49,240 bases of DNA from NCBI GenBank assembly GCA_965554225.1, contig CBEVZC010000006.1:1-49240 (forward strand), written 5' to 3'. Shown piece after piece: positions 26,997-35,788 of this stretch; the first letter of the stretch is position 1, and every line of letters begins with the position of its first letter. The notes under the pieces were generated by a model, which saw nothing but the letters and a program-made list of their open reading frames with translations, was not told the DNA's origin and did no database searches. This stretch comes from BMS3ABIN04 sp965554225. GTDB lineage: Bacteria > Bacteroidota > Ignavibacteria > Ignavibacteriales > Melioribacteraceae. The position numbers and the translations under genes were made by a program.

Positions 26997-28076
26997 TCAA
27001 TTATCCGTTTTTAATTGTCCGTTCCCAGTTGTTCCCTGTCTTTTCATATCACTAATCTTTTGTTCTAACTCTTTTAACTCTTTTATTCTTGAGTCTAAAT
27101 TTTCTTCCTGCTGTTTTAATTTTTCTAGTTTATCATTAATTTCTTTTTCGTATTTTGATTTATCCCAGTAACCTCTTTCTTCAAAATAACTCTTGAACAG
27201 CCAATTATGTTTTAGAGCTTCCATGTTTTCAACAAAATATTCCGTACCTTCTCTTGCATCACGAGTCGTTTTTACTAAATTGCTAATTACAGTTGCCATA
27301 GAGTCGTAAGCACTTCTATCCGATATTAAAGCACCGAGGACACCTTCCCCATTTTTAACCCGAGCTAATAAATTGCGTATTTCCATTGCCGAGCTATCTA
27401 CATTTGCAAAGATACTATTAGTTTCGTTAGCCATTTTAATAACAATTCCGGAAACATTATCTAGCTGCTTAGTTAAGGAATTTAATGTAGAATCCGCCGA
27501 TTTCATTATTGCAACACTATTCGTGTAAAGTTTATCATCATTAACTATTTTGCCTATTGTTCCGTTACCATTATTAATTTTATTTACAATATCGGCAAAA
27601 TCTTTTGTAATATTTTTTGTGTAAGCCATTATGCCCTGTGTTTCTTCGATAATCTTTTTCATACTAACAGTCGGCTTGGCTTGTATAAGTCCGTTATTTT
27701 CAACAATAGCTACGTTCGGAGAACCCGGAGAAATCGAAACAATTTTACTACCAATTAGTCCTTCCGTTTCAATTGAAGCTTTGCTATCGAGTCTTATGAA
27801 TTTTTTAAGTTCTTTACCAATTCTCATTTTAACGGCAACTCTGTTTGTTGAATCGCCTAATAACTTAATTTCGCTAACGCTTCCAACGCTAATACCGCTT
27901 AGCCGCACAGAAGCACCTGTCTTTAAACCCTGCACATCATCAAAATATGTATTGATATAATAGCTCTTAACAAAAAGCGAACTTTTATCCCCAATTAAAA
28001 AAATTGCAAGGACAAGCAAAACTGTTCCTAAAAAGACAAATAAACCTAACCTTGCTCCTTCAAGCTGTTTAAACAT
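26997..28076 (-). CDS. mlaD: MlaD-family (MCE) substrate-binding protein of a lipid transporter
   Basis: This 359-residue protein has one N-terminal membrane helix (GLFVFLGTVLLVLAIFLIG) followed by an MCE domain (about 36-115: YINTYFDDVQGLKTGASVRLSG). The middle is long and helical, and the C-terminal tail (about 310-345) is a coiled coil rich in Lys and Glu. MlaD hexamers sit on the permease and pass phospholipids between inner and outer membranes. It is longer than E. coli MlaD (183 residues), as is usual for Bacteroidota-type copies. It lies 10 bases after mlaF, completing mlaE-mlaF-mlaD. No mlaC or mlaB is nearby. Confidence 0.9.
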   Translation of the reverse strand: MFKQLEGARLGLFVFLGTVLLVLAIFLIGDKSSLFVKSYYINTYFDDVQGLKTGASVRLSGISVGSVSEIKLLGDSTNRVAVKMRIGKELKKFIRLDSKASIETEGLIGSKIVSISPGSPNVAIVENNGLIQAKPTVSMKKIIEETQGIMAYTKNITKDFADIVNKINNGNGTIGKIVNDDKLYTNSVAIMKSADSTLNSLTKQLDNVSGIVIKMANETNSIFANVDSSAMEIRNLLARVKNGEGVLGALISDRSAYDSMATVISNLVKTTRDAREGTEYFVENMEALKHNWLFKSYFEERGYWDKSKYEKEINDKLEKLKQQEENLDSRIKELKELEQKISDMKRQGTTGNGQLKTDN

Positions 28077-28086
28077 CGTACTTTCC

Positions 28087-28836
28087 TTAAGATTTTATTA
28101 AATCCGTACTAAAAAAATTTTGAAGGAATTTATCTCTTGAGTGTACTAATTCATCAAGAGTCCCTTCATAAGCAATCTTACCGTCTTTCAAAAAGATTGC
28201 ACGGTCTGCAATAATTTTTGCACAAACCAAATCATGTGTAACTACAATTGAAGTCATATTTAAATCTTTCTGCAATGAAATTATAAGTTCACTAATATCT
28301 TTTGAAGATATAGGGTCTAACCCCGTAGTCGGTTCATCATAAAACATAATATCCGGCTCAGTTATTATTGCTCTAGCTAATCCAATGCGCTTTTTCATTC
28401 CACCTGAAAGCTCCGAAGGCATCTTATCTATTGCATCTTCCAAACCAACCAGATTTAAAGTACGGTGAACTTTTTCATCAATTTCTTCAGGTGTGTTTTT
28501 TTTCCTTTTTATTAATGTGAATTCTAAATTTTCACGAACTGACATGGAATCATAAAGGGCGGCACCCTGGAACAGAAAGCTTGTGTGCCTTCTTATTTTG
28601 TTTAATTCATTTACATTTAACTTTAATATGTTTTTATTCTTTATAAATATTTCACCTTCATCGGGTTCCAACAGTCCTATTATACACTTAAGCAGAACGC
28701 TTTTACCCGTTCCGCTGCGACCAAACACAACAAGATTTTCCCCTTCTTTTACGTTTAACGAAACATGATCGAGAACAGTAAAGTCATCAAACCGTTTAGT
28801 TAAATCCTTTATTTTTATAATATCTAAAGCGGCCAT
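28087..28836 (-). CDS. mlaF: MlaF-family ABC transporter ATPase
   Basis: The 249-residue ATPase has Walker A GRSGTGKS (39-46), the Q-loop FLFQG, signature LSGGMKKR (143-150, the M-K-K-R variant typical of MlaF) and Walker B IMFYDEP (163-169). VVTHD supplies the switch His. It powers phospholipid movement by the MlaE permease. Its start lies 13 bases inside the end of mlaE, so the two are translationally coupled, and mlaD follows 10 bases downstream. Confidence 0.95.
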   Translation of the reverse strand: MAALDIIKIKDLTKRFDDFTVLDHVSLNVKEGENLVVFGRSGTGKSVLLKCIIGLLEPDEGEIFIKNKNILKLNVNELNKIRRHTSFLFQGAALYDSMSVRENLEFTLIKRKKNTPEEIDEKVHRTLNLVGLEDAIDKMPSELSGGMKKRIGLARAIITEPDIMFYDEPTTGLDPISSKDISELIISLQKDLNMTSIVVTHDLVCAKIIADRAIFLKDGKIAYEGTLDELVHSRDKFLQNFFSTDLIKS

Positions 28837-29627
28837 ATCATCAGCGATAATTTTACTAGAATAGTATCAAAAATCAAAATAAGTAACGAAGCAACAACAA
28901 CGGAAGTAGTAGAAGCCCTGCCGACGCCTTCCGTTCCTCCTGTAGTTGTATAACCTTTATAAGAACCTACGATACCAACAATATATCCGAAGACAAATGT
29001 TTTTGCAATTCCGGGAATAAAATCTCTAAATTCAACTGATTGAACAACAGCATTTTTATAATATTCAAAACTCATACCCTGTGTTAGCACAATTGCAAAG
29101 TAACTCCCGAAAAGAGCAATAAATATTACATAAACAGTTAATAAGGGAAGTATGAACGTAGTTGCAACTACCCGCGTAACTACTAAAAAGTTAAACGGAT
29201 TAATACCCGAAACCTCCATAGCATCTATTTGTTCGGTAACTCTCATGGAACCAAGTTCGGCACCTATTCCCGAACTTACTCTCCCGGCAAATATTAAAGC
29301 GGTTATAACAGGACCTAATTCACGTACGACGGAAACAGCAACTGCACCGGGTAAAAAATCGGAAGCACCGAATCTGGCAAAAACCGGTTGACTCTGCATA
29401 GCAAGGACAAGTCCGATTAATAATCCCGTTATACTAACTATCGGAAAAGTTTTTATTCCCAACTCATTCATTTGTTTCTTTACTTCTTTCACTTCATAAG
29501 GCGGAAGAAATAAATCTTTGAAAAATTGGATATTAAAAACCGTTATACCGGTTAAGGTGGCAAAGAAATTATAAATAATTTCCGAAGTAGAAAGCCTTCT
29601 TTTTGAAAAATGATGCGGTAATTTCAT
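28824..29627 (-). CDS. mlaE: MlaE-family ABC transporter permease
   Basis: The 267-residue permease has five to six membrane helices and a typical MlaE core. It contains VSVVRELGPVITALIFAGRVSSGIGAELG (in two stretches), MRVTEQIDAMEVSGINPF and a conserved GSYKGYTTTGGTEGVGRASTTSVV at the end. MlaE forms the transmembrane dimer that exchanges phospholipids with MlaD. It is the first of the mla genes and follows yraN after 70 bases on the same strand, so it may be read from the ubiA-like-rnhB-yraN transcript or from its own promoter. Confidence 0.95.
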   Translation of the reverse strand: MKLPHHFSKRRLSTSEIIYNFFATLTGITVFNIQFFKDLFLPPYEVKEVKKQMNELGIKTFPIVSITGLLIGLVLAMQSQPVFARFGASDFLPGAVAVSVVRELGPVITALIFAGRVSSGIGAELGSMRVTEQIDAMEVSGINPFNFLVVTRVVATTFILPLLTVYVIFIALFGSYFAIVLTQGMSFEYYKNAVVQSVEFRDFIPGIAKTFVFGYIVGIVGSYKGYTTTGGTEGVGRASTTSVVVASLLILIFDTILVKLSLMIWPL

Positions 29628-29697
29628 ATAAAACTATTAATTATAAAGTTCTAATATAATATTAAATGTGATATAAAAGAAAATAATAACCGGCATT

Positions 29698-30057
29698 TTA
29701 AAATGCATTTATAATATGATTAATAACCGGTTTGTAACCTTTTCGATTCAGGATTGCAATAACATCAATTCTACAAACAGTATTTGTAATTTCTTTTTCA
29801 TACAAATAACCTTCACTTATTTTTTTTATCTGCCTCTGTTTATTTTTTGTAACTGCTAATTCCGGCGGCCCGAATTCCAAACTCTCTCGTGTTTTTACCT
29901 CTACAAAAACTAAAATGTCTCCGTCCTTTGCAACTATATCAATTTCGCCATGCCCAAATCTATAATTTCGTTCGACGATTCTATAGCCTTTCTTAACCAG
30001 AAACTTACATGCTAAATCTTCGCCGTAATTGCCGAATGATTTTCTATATTTGCTCAT
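29698..30057 (-). CDS. YraN/UPF0102 family endonuclease-like protein
   Basis: The 119-residue protein begins GNYGEDLACKFLVKKGYRIVERNYR and holds the PD-(D/E)xK-type catalytic set in GEIDIVAKDGD (Asp40) and VFVEVKTR (Glu53, Lys55), all hallmarks of UPF0102/YraN. The fold is that of Holliday-junction resolvase-like nucleases, but the biological role is not settled. It follows rnhB by 44 bases; the rnhB-yraN neighbourhood is widespread in bacteria. Confidence 0.92.
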   Translation of the reverse strand: MSKYRKSFGNYGEDLACKFLVKKGYRIVERNYRFGHGEIDIVAKDGDILVFVEVKTRESLEFGPPELAVTKNKQRQIKKISEGYLYEKEITNTVCRIDVIAILNRKGYKPVINHIINAF

Positions 30058-30101
30058 TTTTACTTCTTTACTTTAACTAATTTTTTATTCGAATTCAGTA
30101 T

Positions 30102-30695
30102 TCAACTTACTATTCTACTTAAAAAAGTTTTTCTGTGCAGCGGAGTTAAGCCGTATTTTCTAATAGCATCAATATGCTGTTTAGTTCCATAACCTTTGTT
30201 TTTCTCCCATAAATAATTTGGGTAATCTTTTGCAGCTTTAACCATTAAGCGGTCTCGTGTAACTTTTGCTATTATAGATGCGGCAGCAATTGAAAATGAT
30301 TTGCCGTCTCCTTTAACAATTGCTTTACAAGGTATATCCGAATCAAAGACTTTGTTACCGTCAATAAGAATAAGCTGCGGTTCCATATTTAAATTCTGCA
30401 CGGCAATTTTCATTGCTTTCAAAGCCGCCTGCAAAATATTTATTTTATCAATTTCTTTCTGATTAACAACACCAATTCCGAAACTCAACGCTTGATCTGC
30501 AATCAGTCCGAAGAGTTCTTCCCTTTTCTTTCCGGTTAATTTTTTAGAATCGTTTATACCGTCAATAACCGTTTCACTATCAAAAATTACTGCTGCAGCA
30601 ACAACTGGTCCGGCTAGGGGTCCTCGACCGGCTTCATCAACACCGGCTATTTTATTTATACTTTTGCTAAGATATTTTCTGTCAAAATTTTTCAT
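30102..30695 (-). CDS. rnhB: Ribonuclease HII
   Basis: RNase HII cuts RNA in RNA-DNA hybrids, including single ribonucleotides left in DNA. The 197-residue protein has GVDEAGRGPLAGPVVAAAV with catalytic Asp20-Glu21, then LILIDGNK and the IAAASIIAKVTRDR segment with the next metal-binding Asp. HIDAIRKYGLTPLHRKTF is at the end. The length is normal. It lies 21 bases after the prenyltransferase gene and before yraN. Confidence 0.96.
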   Translation of the reverse strand: MKNFDRKYLSKSINKIAGVDEAGRGPLAGPVVAAAVIFDSETVIDGINDSKKLTGKKREELFGLIADQALSFGIGVVNQKEIDKINILQAALKAMKIAVQNLNMEPQLILIDGNKVFDSDIPCKAIVKGDGKSFSIAAASIIAKVTRDRLMVKAAKDYPNYLWEKNKGYGTKQHIDAIRKYGLTPLHRKTFLSRIVS

Positions 30696-30716
30696 AAAAA
30701 TATTATTATTGTATAA

Positions 30717-31556
30717 TCAAAAGCTTCCTATAAAAATTGATATAAGACCAAGAATCATATTCAATTTTAGCAAACTGCTCATTCTTTTAAGATTCTGCAT
30801 AGAAAAATTATTCTTAATTTCCCTAATGAAATAAACAAAAAGTACATTAACAACAATCATAACTATTATAAAATATTCAATATTATAAATTTTAAGAAAA
30901 AATGGGAAAGTAGTTAGTACAATCAATAATACGGTAAGAGTTATAAGAATAAAAATTACTTTCTCGGTTTTATATTTTTGCGGAAGTGTAATAACACCAG
31001 CCATTTTATCACCTTTAACATCTTCGGCATCTTTAACAATTTCTCTTATTAAATTTACAAAAAACGCAAATAGAGCCGGAAATATGCCGGCTTGCCAATT
31101 ACCCACCGCTACACCGCCGAAAATAAATGCTAGCCCGGTAAAAAAGGCAACAGTAAGATTCCCCATCAATATTATTTTTTTTAATTTGTATGAATATAGA
31201 AACAGCATTAAGCAGGCAAAAACGACAATTAGAAATGCAGATAAATTTATTTCTGCAGAAAGAAGTAAAGCGATAATAGAAAATAATACATAAAGCAGCA
31301 AAGCTGAATTTGGACTCAATTTACCTGCAGGTAATACTCTCTCCGGTTTATTTATTCTATCTATTTCAGCATCAAAATAATCATTGATAATATTCCCCGC
31401 AGCTATTACAAACATACCTGATACAGCAGCAAGCCAAATATTTTCGTTCAAACTTTTGGGAACCGAACAAATAATACCTGCTAATACAATGGTAATAAAA
31501 GTTATTACAACATTTACAGGTCTGGATATTTCTACAATTGCAGAAAATTTATTCAT
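30717..31556 (-). CDS. UbiA-family membrane prenyltransferase (GGGP geranylgeranyltransferase-like)
   Basis: This 279-residue protein has about eight to nine membrane helices. The two Asp-rich metal/diphosphate motifs are NDYFDAEIDRINKPERVLP (from Asn58, Asp62, Asp66) and KDAEDVKGD (Asp176, Asp179, Asp183). The N-D-Y-F-D-x-E-x-D-x-I-N-K-P form fits the branch close to archaeal digeranylgeranylglyceryl phosphate synthase and bacterial homologues. The acceptor in this bacterium is unknown; menaquinone or another lipid is possible. It is the first gene of the minus-strand set with rnhB and yraN, and may share their transcript with mlaEFD. Confidence 0.85.
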   Translation of the reverse strand: MNKFSAIVEISRPVNVVITFITIVLAGIICSVPKSLNENIWLAAVSGMFVIAAGNIINDYFDAEIDRINKPERVLPAGKLSPNSALLLYVLFSIIALLLSAEINLSAFLIVVFACLMLFLYSYKLKKIILMGNLTVAFFTGLAFIFGGVAVGNWQAGIFPALFAFFVNLIREIVKDAEDVKGDKMAGVITLPQKYKTEKVIFILITLTVLLIVLTTFPFFLKIYNIEYFIIVMIVVNVLFVYFIREIKNNFSMQNLKRMSSLLKLNMILGLISIFIGSF

Positions 31557-31654
31557 CTTGTCGGGTGAAATAAGAATATTATAAAAATATTAAATCTATT
31601 ATATATGAATTTTGTAAACTTAATAAAATTATAGTTTTTTAAGTGCGGATATTT

Positions 31655-33424
31655 CTAAAAATCGTTTATAATTCCAAAATGAATTAGTCCTTTATTAAGT
31701 GCAGCTCCTTCGGGAATTGCATAACTGACGGTGAAAATACCCAGTGAAGTTCCAAAACTAAAGCCTACTCCGTAACTTGTAATAAAATCGGAGACGGTAG
31801 GCAGCTTATTCTTTTTATCTTCATTTCTTAAATAATATCCGGTATCAAAAAACGCAAAAGTATAAGTATCGGCAGATAACAAATATCTGTATTCAAAGTT
31901 CGACCAAAATATTCTGTTACCGAGAAATTGGCGTTCCCTATAACCGCGGACAGATTTTGTACCGCCCAACTTAAAAAGATCGCTAATCTCAAATAGGTCT
32001 CCTCTTAATTCTTTTCCGTGGAGCGAAATAGATGTAACTTGTCTGTTAAAAATTTCATAAAAAAAACTAAAATCCAGAAACAAACGCTGTAATTTAATAT
32101 CTGTTTTTGTATCAGCGGAAATGAACCGCTTTGGTCCGTCTATCTTTTTAGAAATAAATTGATAACTGTTCAGGAAAAACACTCCACTCGTTGGAATGCT
32201 GATATTATTTCTTGTATCAATTTTTAAATTTAATCCTGATGAAAAGGAAGTAGAATTGAAAACCGTGAATCTCAACGAATCGGAAATTGAAGGGATTGTA
32301 CTTTCCGAAGAAAATAAAACGGAAGCCGAGATTGTTTCGGTAGCAAGGAATTCAAGTGCACCGAATAATTTTCTCTGGACGTAAGTTGTGTCTTGTTTTC
32401 GTTGGAACAGAGATAGTTTAAGATTAAATGGATAATTAAATAGCCATGGCTCTAAATATTTTAATTCAAGTTCTTGGGTATTCCTATCCTCCTGCTGCCA
32501 GCGGATAGCGGCTGCTCTTCCGGTTCCGAATAAATTATTCAGACTAATATTTACAAATCCAGTGAAATACCCTTTTGCGCTATTTGAACTTGACGGGACA
32601 TATCCTATAATTCCATCGAAATTATTTGTCTGTTTTTCTTCGATTTTTATCTGCAAAATTCCTTCATTATTTGAGTTTAAGTAATATTGAGGTTTATCAA
32701 CCGCTTTAAAAAAACGAAGTCTATTTAAACGTTCGGAAATTTTATTAATTACCTGCTCGGAATATAATTCGTTAATATTTATTCGTGCAGTTCTTAAAAT
32801 AACGCCGGATTTTGTTTTATCATTTCCTACTATTTCAATTTTATTTATTCTGCACAATTGATTCTTTTTCAAAGTCAAATAGATATCCGCTTTGTGAATT
32901 GGTTCTAAAGAGTCAGTAAAAAACTTAACCGAGCTTATTTTAACAACGGCAAACGGGTAGCCGTTATTTTCGTAATAATTCAGAAGATCATTTATCTTTG
33001 CCTCGATAAAATACTTATCGAAAATTTTTCCTTTTGTATTTTTAAAATATTTGTTAATTATTAAAGAATCATTTTTAACATTTTCAAATATCAATCTGTT
33101 GATAAAAGTCGGGTCCCCTTCCGATAAATCAACAACTAATTCTGTATGAAGCGAATCGTTTTCTTGTTTAACTGAAATTTTATTTAGTAAGAAATTGTAA
33201 TACCCGTTTCCCGTTAAACCTGTTTCTATTCTCTGCTTAACGGTATCTTTTAATCCGGTAAATACTTTTGAGCCAATCGGAATTTTTAACCACTCCAAAT
33301 ATTGCGCTTTATCAAATGTATTATTGCCTTTAATATTAATTGAACTTATGGTTTGAGAATAAGTAACAGGAATACTCAGAAGAAAAAAGAAAAACGTAAG
33401 ATATTTAAATAGTCGGTGAGTCAT
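31655..33424 (-). CDS. BamA/TamA-family outer-membrane assembly protein
   Basis: This 589-residue protein starts with a signal peptide (FLLSIPVTYSQ). POTRA-like modules follow (about 25-250: TISSINIKGNNTFDKAQYLEW ... CRINKIEIVGNDKTKSG). The C-terminal 16-strand barrel of the surface-antigen (D15) family includes LGGTKSVRGYRERQFLGNR, the conserved loop-6 motif region with RGY/RGF. The protein ends in HFGIINDF, with a terminal Phe. It is shorter than true BamA (about 800), so TamA-like or a BamA paralogue is more likely. The start overlaps the end of the pfkB-like gene by 20 bases. Confidence 0.88.
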   Translation of the reverse strand: MTHRLFKYLTFFFFLLSIPVTYSQTISSINIKGNNTFDKAQYLEWLKIPIGSKVFTGLKDTVKQRIETGLTGNGYYNFLLNKISVKQENDSLHTELVVDLSEGDPTFINRLIFENVKNDSLIINKYFKNTKGKIFDKYFIEAKINDLLNYYENNGYPFAVVKISSVKFFTDSLEPIHKADIYLTLKKNQLCRINKIEIVGNDKTKSGVILRTARININELYSEQVINKISERLNRLRFFKAVDKPQYYLNSNNEGILQIKIEEKQTNNFDGIIGYVPSSSNSAKGYFTGFVNISLNNLFGTGRAAAIRWQQEDRNTQELELKYLEPWLFNYPFNLKLSLFQRKQDTTYVQRKLFGALEFLATETISASVLFSSESTIPSISDSLRFTVFNSTSFSSGLNLKIDTRNNISIPTSGVFFLNSYQFISKKIDGPKRFISADTKTDIKLQRLFLDFSFFYEIFNRQVTSISLHGKELRGDLFEISDLFKLGGTKSVRGYRERQFLGNRIFWSNFEYRYLLSADTYTFAFFDTGYYLRNEDKKNKLPTVSDFITSYGVGFSFGTSLGIFTVSYAIPEGAALNKGLIHFGIINDF

Positions 33425-34373
33425 CTATTAGTTTCATTTTTTTACCGATAGGAGAAACTTTGATTTGGTTGATAACTTTTTCAGTCTCTTCAAAAGTAGA
33501 ATCGCAGACTTCCCATTTAGTTGCATTTGCGGCACCTAATGCCGATGCAAATTTAGTGAAGTCTTCAAATACCAATGCTTTTTCAAGACCGTAAGCAATT
33601 CCCGCAACAAATGCATCGCTGCTTCCGGTGGAATCTATTTGGTTAACAACGGCATTCGTTATTTTATAGTGAAAATTAAACTTTGCCGCATAACCGTTAT
33701 TTTCACCGTCTGTAATGAAACTGAGCTTTATACCTTTAGAATAAAGGTAATCCATGAATTCTTCTTTTAATTTTACATTCGACAAACTGACGTCCAACGA
33801 GTTTTCAATTTCCGATACATTCCCGTGAAATACATCGGGACCTTTCTCCAAACAATTTTTAAGATGATTTCCATAAGTATCAAGGATACAGAATTTATCG
33901 TACTTACGGGCAAGTTCAATACCCGCCGGAAAAATTTGATCAGTAAATTTGTTAGGCGAGCTTCCGGAAAATACAACAATTGAATTATTCTTTATTATTT
34001 TTTCCAGTTTTTGAATAAAATCTTTTGCTTCTTTTTGGGTGATTTCTGAATTGGGAGAAAAGAAAGTTGTAAGCCGGTTTGCTTTTTCTTCAATAGCCAA
34101 TGCGGCAAAGCGAGTTTCACTTTTTGAAGAAACAATTGCGTGATTAATATTTTCCGTTTCTAAAATGCTCCTCAGTTTTTTACCATTACCGCCTCCAAGG
34201 AAAGTTAATGTAAGATTCTGTATTCCCAACTTATTCAGTTGTCTGCTTACGTTTATTCCTTTTCCGCCGGCAGTATAAATCATTTTTAAACTTCTATTCC
34301 CATTACCGACCGTAATTTTTTTAAAAAATAATCTTTTTTCTAACAGAGGATTTAATGTAACTGTTAAAACCAT
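33405..34373 (-). CDS. PfkB-family sugar kinase (1-phosphofructokinase/tagatose-6-P kinase-like)
   Basis: This 322-residue PfkB kinase opens MVLTVTLNPLLEKRLF, where 1-phosphofructokinases read T-V-T-L-N-P-x-x-D. The next family motif is AGGKGINVSRQLNKLG (35-50). The C-terminal signature normally reads DTTGAGDAF, but here it is DSTGSSDAFVAG, so the catalytic Asp253 is kept while the small residues of the anion hole are changed. The typical N-P-x-x-D near the start is NPLLEKR, so a substrate-binding Asp may also be missing. The sugar phosphate cannot be assigned. It is co-transcribed with the BamA/TamA-like gene, a pairing with no obvious metabolic sense. Confidence 0.82.
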   Translation of the reverse strand: MVLTVTLNPLLEKRLFFKKITVGNGNRSLKMIYTAGGKGINVSRQLNKLGIQNLTLTFLGGGNGKKLRSILETENINHAIVSSKSETRFAALAIEEKANRLTTFFSPNSEITQKEAKDFIQKLEKIIKNNSIVVFSGSSPNKFTDQIFPAGIELARKYDKFCILDTYGNHLKNCLEKGPDVFHGNVSEIENSLDVSLSNVKLKEEFMDYLYSKGIKLSFITDGENNGYAAKFNFHYKITNAVVNQIDSTGSSDAFVAGIAYGLEKALVFEDFTKFASALGAANATKWEVCDSTFEETEKVINQIKVSPIGKKMKLIDDSPTI

Positions 34374-34499
34374 ATTTTAACCACTTATTGCTTTAGAATT
34401 ATTATTTAACAGCATTTACAATTAATAGAAATGCAAAAAGAATGTAAACGATATTTGACAACATTTTAAAAATTAAATATAAAAAACCATAGAAAGATT

Positions 34500-35771
34500 T
34501 TAAGGGCGGTACCTATACCAATTACCAAAAACGGGATTCAGCAATCTGTAGTCTCCAAAATTGGTCTGATCAACAAAAATAAATGTCTTCCCTATGTTGT
34601 AATATGCCCAAATTTCGTATGGTTTGGAATCTATGGCAACGGGACGCCTTTCAACTTGGTCGGGAGGTCCGAGTGTAATATAGATCATTCCCATATCGGT
34701 CTTCCAGCCGTCGTAATAACTTCTAAAATGCCTATTTGCATAAGAAACTCGTCTGTAATATTCATCTAAAATTTCATTCTCTACCGTATTTGGTGAAGGA
34801 TCTTTCTTCTTCCAATATGCCAAAAACCTTTTTAACTTTTCTTTATACGTCGGTGCATCTTTTATATCTGAGATTTCGGAAGGATTCGCGATGTAAACCA
34901 TCTCTTCAACTGCATCATCCAAGTTGGTTATTGTTCTTGGATAACCATAAATTTTTGAGTTAAATCTTTTTCCAATCCCTTTTAACTTTTCGCCTTCTTT
35001 ATCATAAAGCTGGACTAATAAATCATATTTTCCTAATTCAAAAGTTTGATTTTGAAATTTTTGATAAATAACATTTTTACCTTTGTTTAGGGTTAACCCG
35101 GAAGTTTTTTTAGCGCTTTGCTCCCCTTTAGTTTTTCTTATTATATAAACAGCTTTTATACTGTCAACTTTATCTGAATAGACTTCGAAAAAGAAATATA
35201 ACGACGAATCCTTGGATGTAACTGTATTTGCAATGTTGGGAATTATTTGTTCCTTATCGCCGACCTTAATAATTTTAGAAATTAAAAGTATATCACTTAA
35301 GTCTAAGCTGTCAGAAAAATCCAGGACTTTTGTCTTAGTTTTAATCTGATAAGATTTTCTCGACTCTAAGTCTTCCAGACTTATTGAAACTGTATATTCT
35401 GCTGGTTCCAGAAAAAATGTTTTATAACTCAAATTAGAACTTGTTTTTGAGGAAGTTATCTTAAAATTGGGCGTTACTACTTTCTCTTTCCACATTCTTT
35501 CAGAAACGATTTCGTCATCATTTTTATAAAATGTAGCAGTAAGATTATACTCGGATTTATACTCATTATTATATTTCACAAATTGAATGTTTGAATACGG
35601 AACTGAAACAAACATTTCAACTTTTGATTTTTCCGGTGAATCTCCTTTATAATTTACAATTTCAAAATAAAATCTCGGTCCGTATAAAAAAGTATTCCCT
35701 CTTCCGGAACTTTCTACTTGTGCAGATAAAAGAGAGCTAAAAATCAAAAATAATATAGCTAGTTTTTTCAT
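34500..35771 (-). CDS. GWxTD domain-containing secreted protein
   Basis: The 423-residue protein has a signal peptide (LAILFLIFSSLLSAQ). The first two thirds are strand-rich, with Ig-like or stalk-like segments. Near residue 353 is the defining GWKTD, in YYDGWKTDMGMIYITLGPPD, followed by EIWAYYNIGKTFIFVD and NFGDYRLLNP. The GWxTD family is found in several Gram-negative phyla such as Bacteroidota, Ignavibacteria and Acidobacteria. Its function is unknown to me. It is 17 bases after rimO on the same strand, so co-transcription is likely. Confidence 0.88.
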   Translation of the reverse strand: MKKLAILFLIFSSLLSAQVESSGRGNTFLYGPRFYFEIVNYKGDSPEKSKVEMFVSVPYSNIQFVKYNNEYKSEYNLTATFYKNDDEIVSERMWKEKVVTPNFKITSSKTSSNLSYKTFFLEPAEYTVSISLEDLESRKSYQIKTKTKVLDFSDSLDLSDILLISKIIKVGDKEQIIPNIANTVTSKDSSLYFFFEVYSDKVDSIKAVYIIRKTKGEQSAKKTSGLTLNKGKNVIYQKFQNQTFELGKYDLLVQLYDKEGEKLKGIGKRFNSKIYGYPRTITNLDDAVEEMVYIANPSEISDIKDAPTYKEKLKRFLAYWKKKDPSPNTVENEILDEYYRRVSYANRHFRSYYDGWKTDMGMIYITLGPPDQVERRPVAIDSKPYEIWAYYNIGKTFIFVDQTNFGDYRLLNPVFGNWYRYRP

Positions 35772-35788
35772 GTTAATTATTTCCTATT

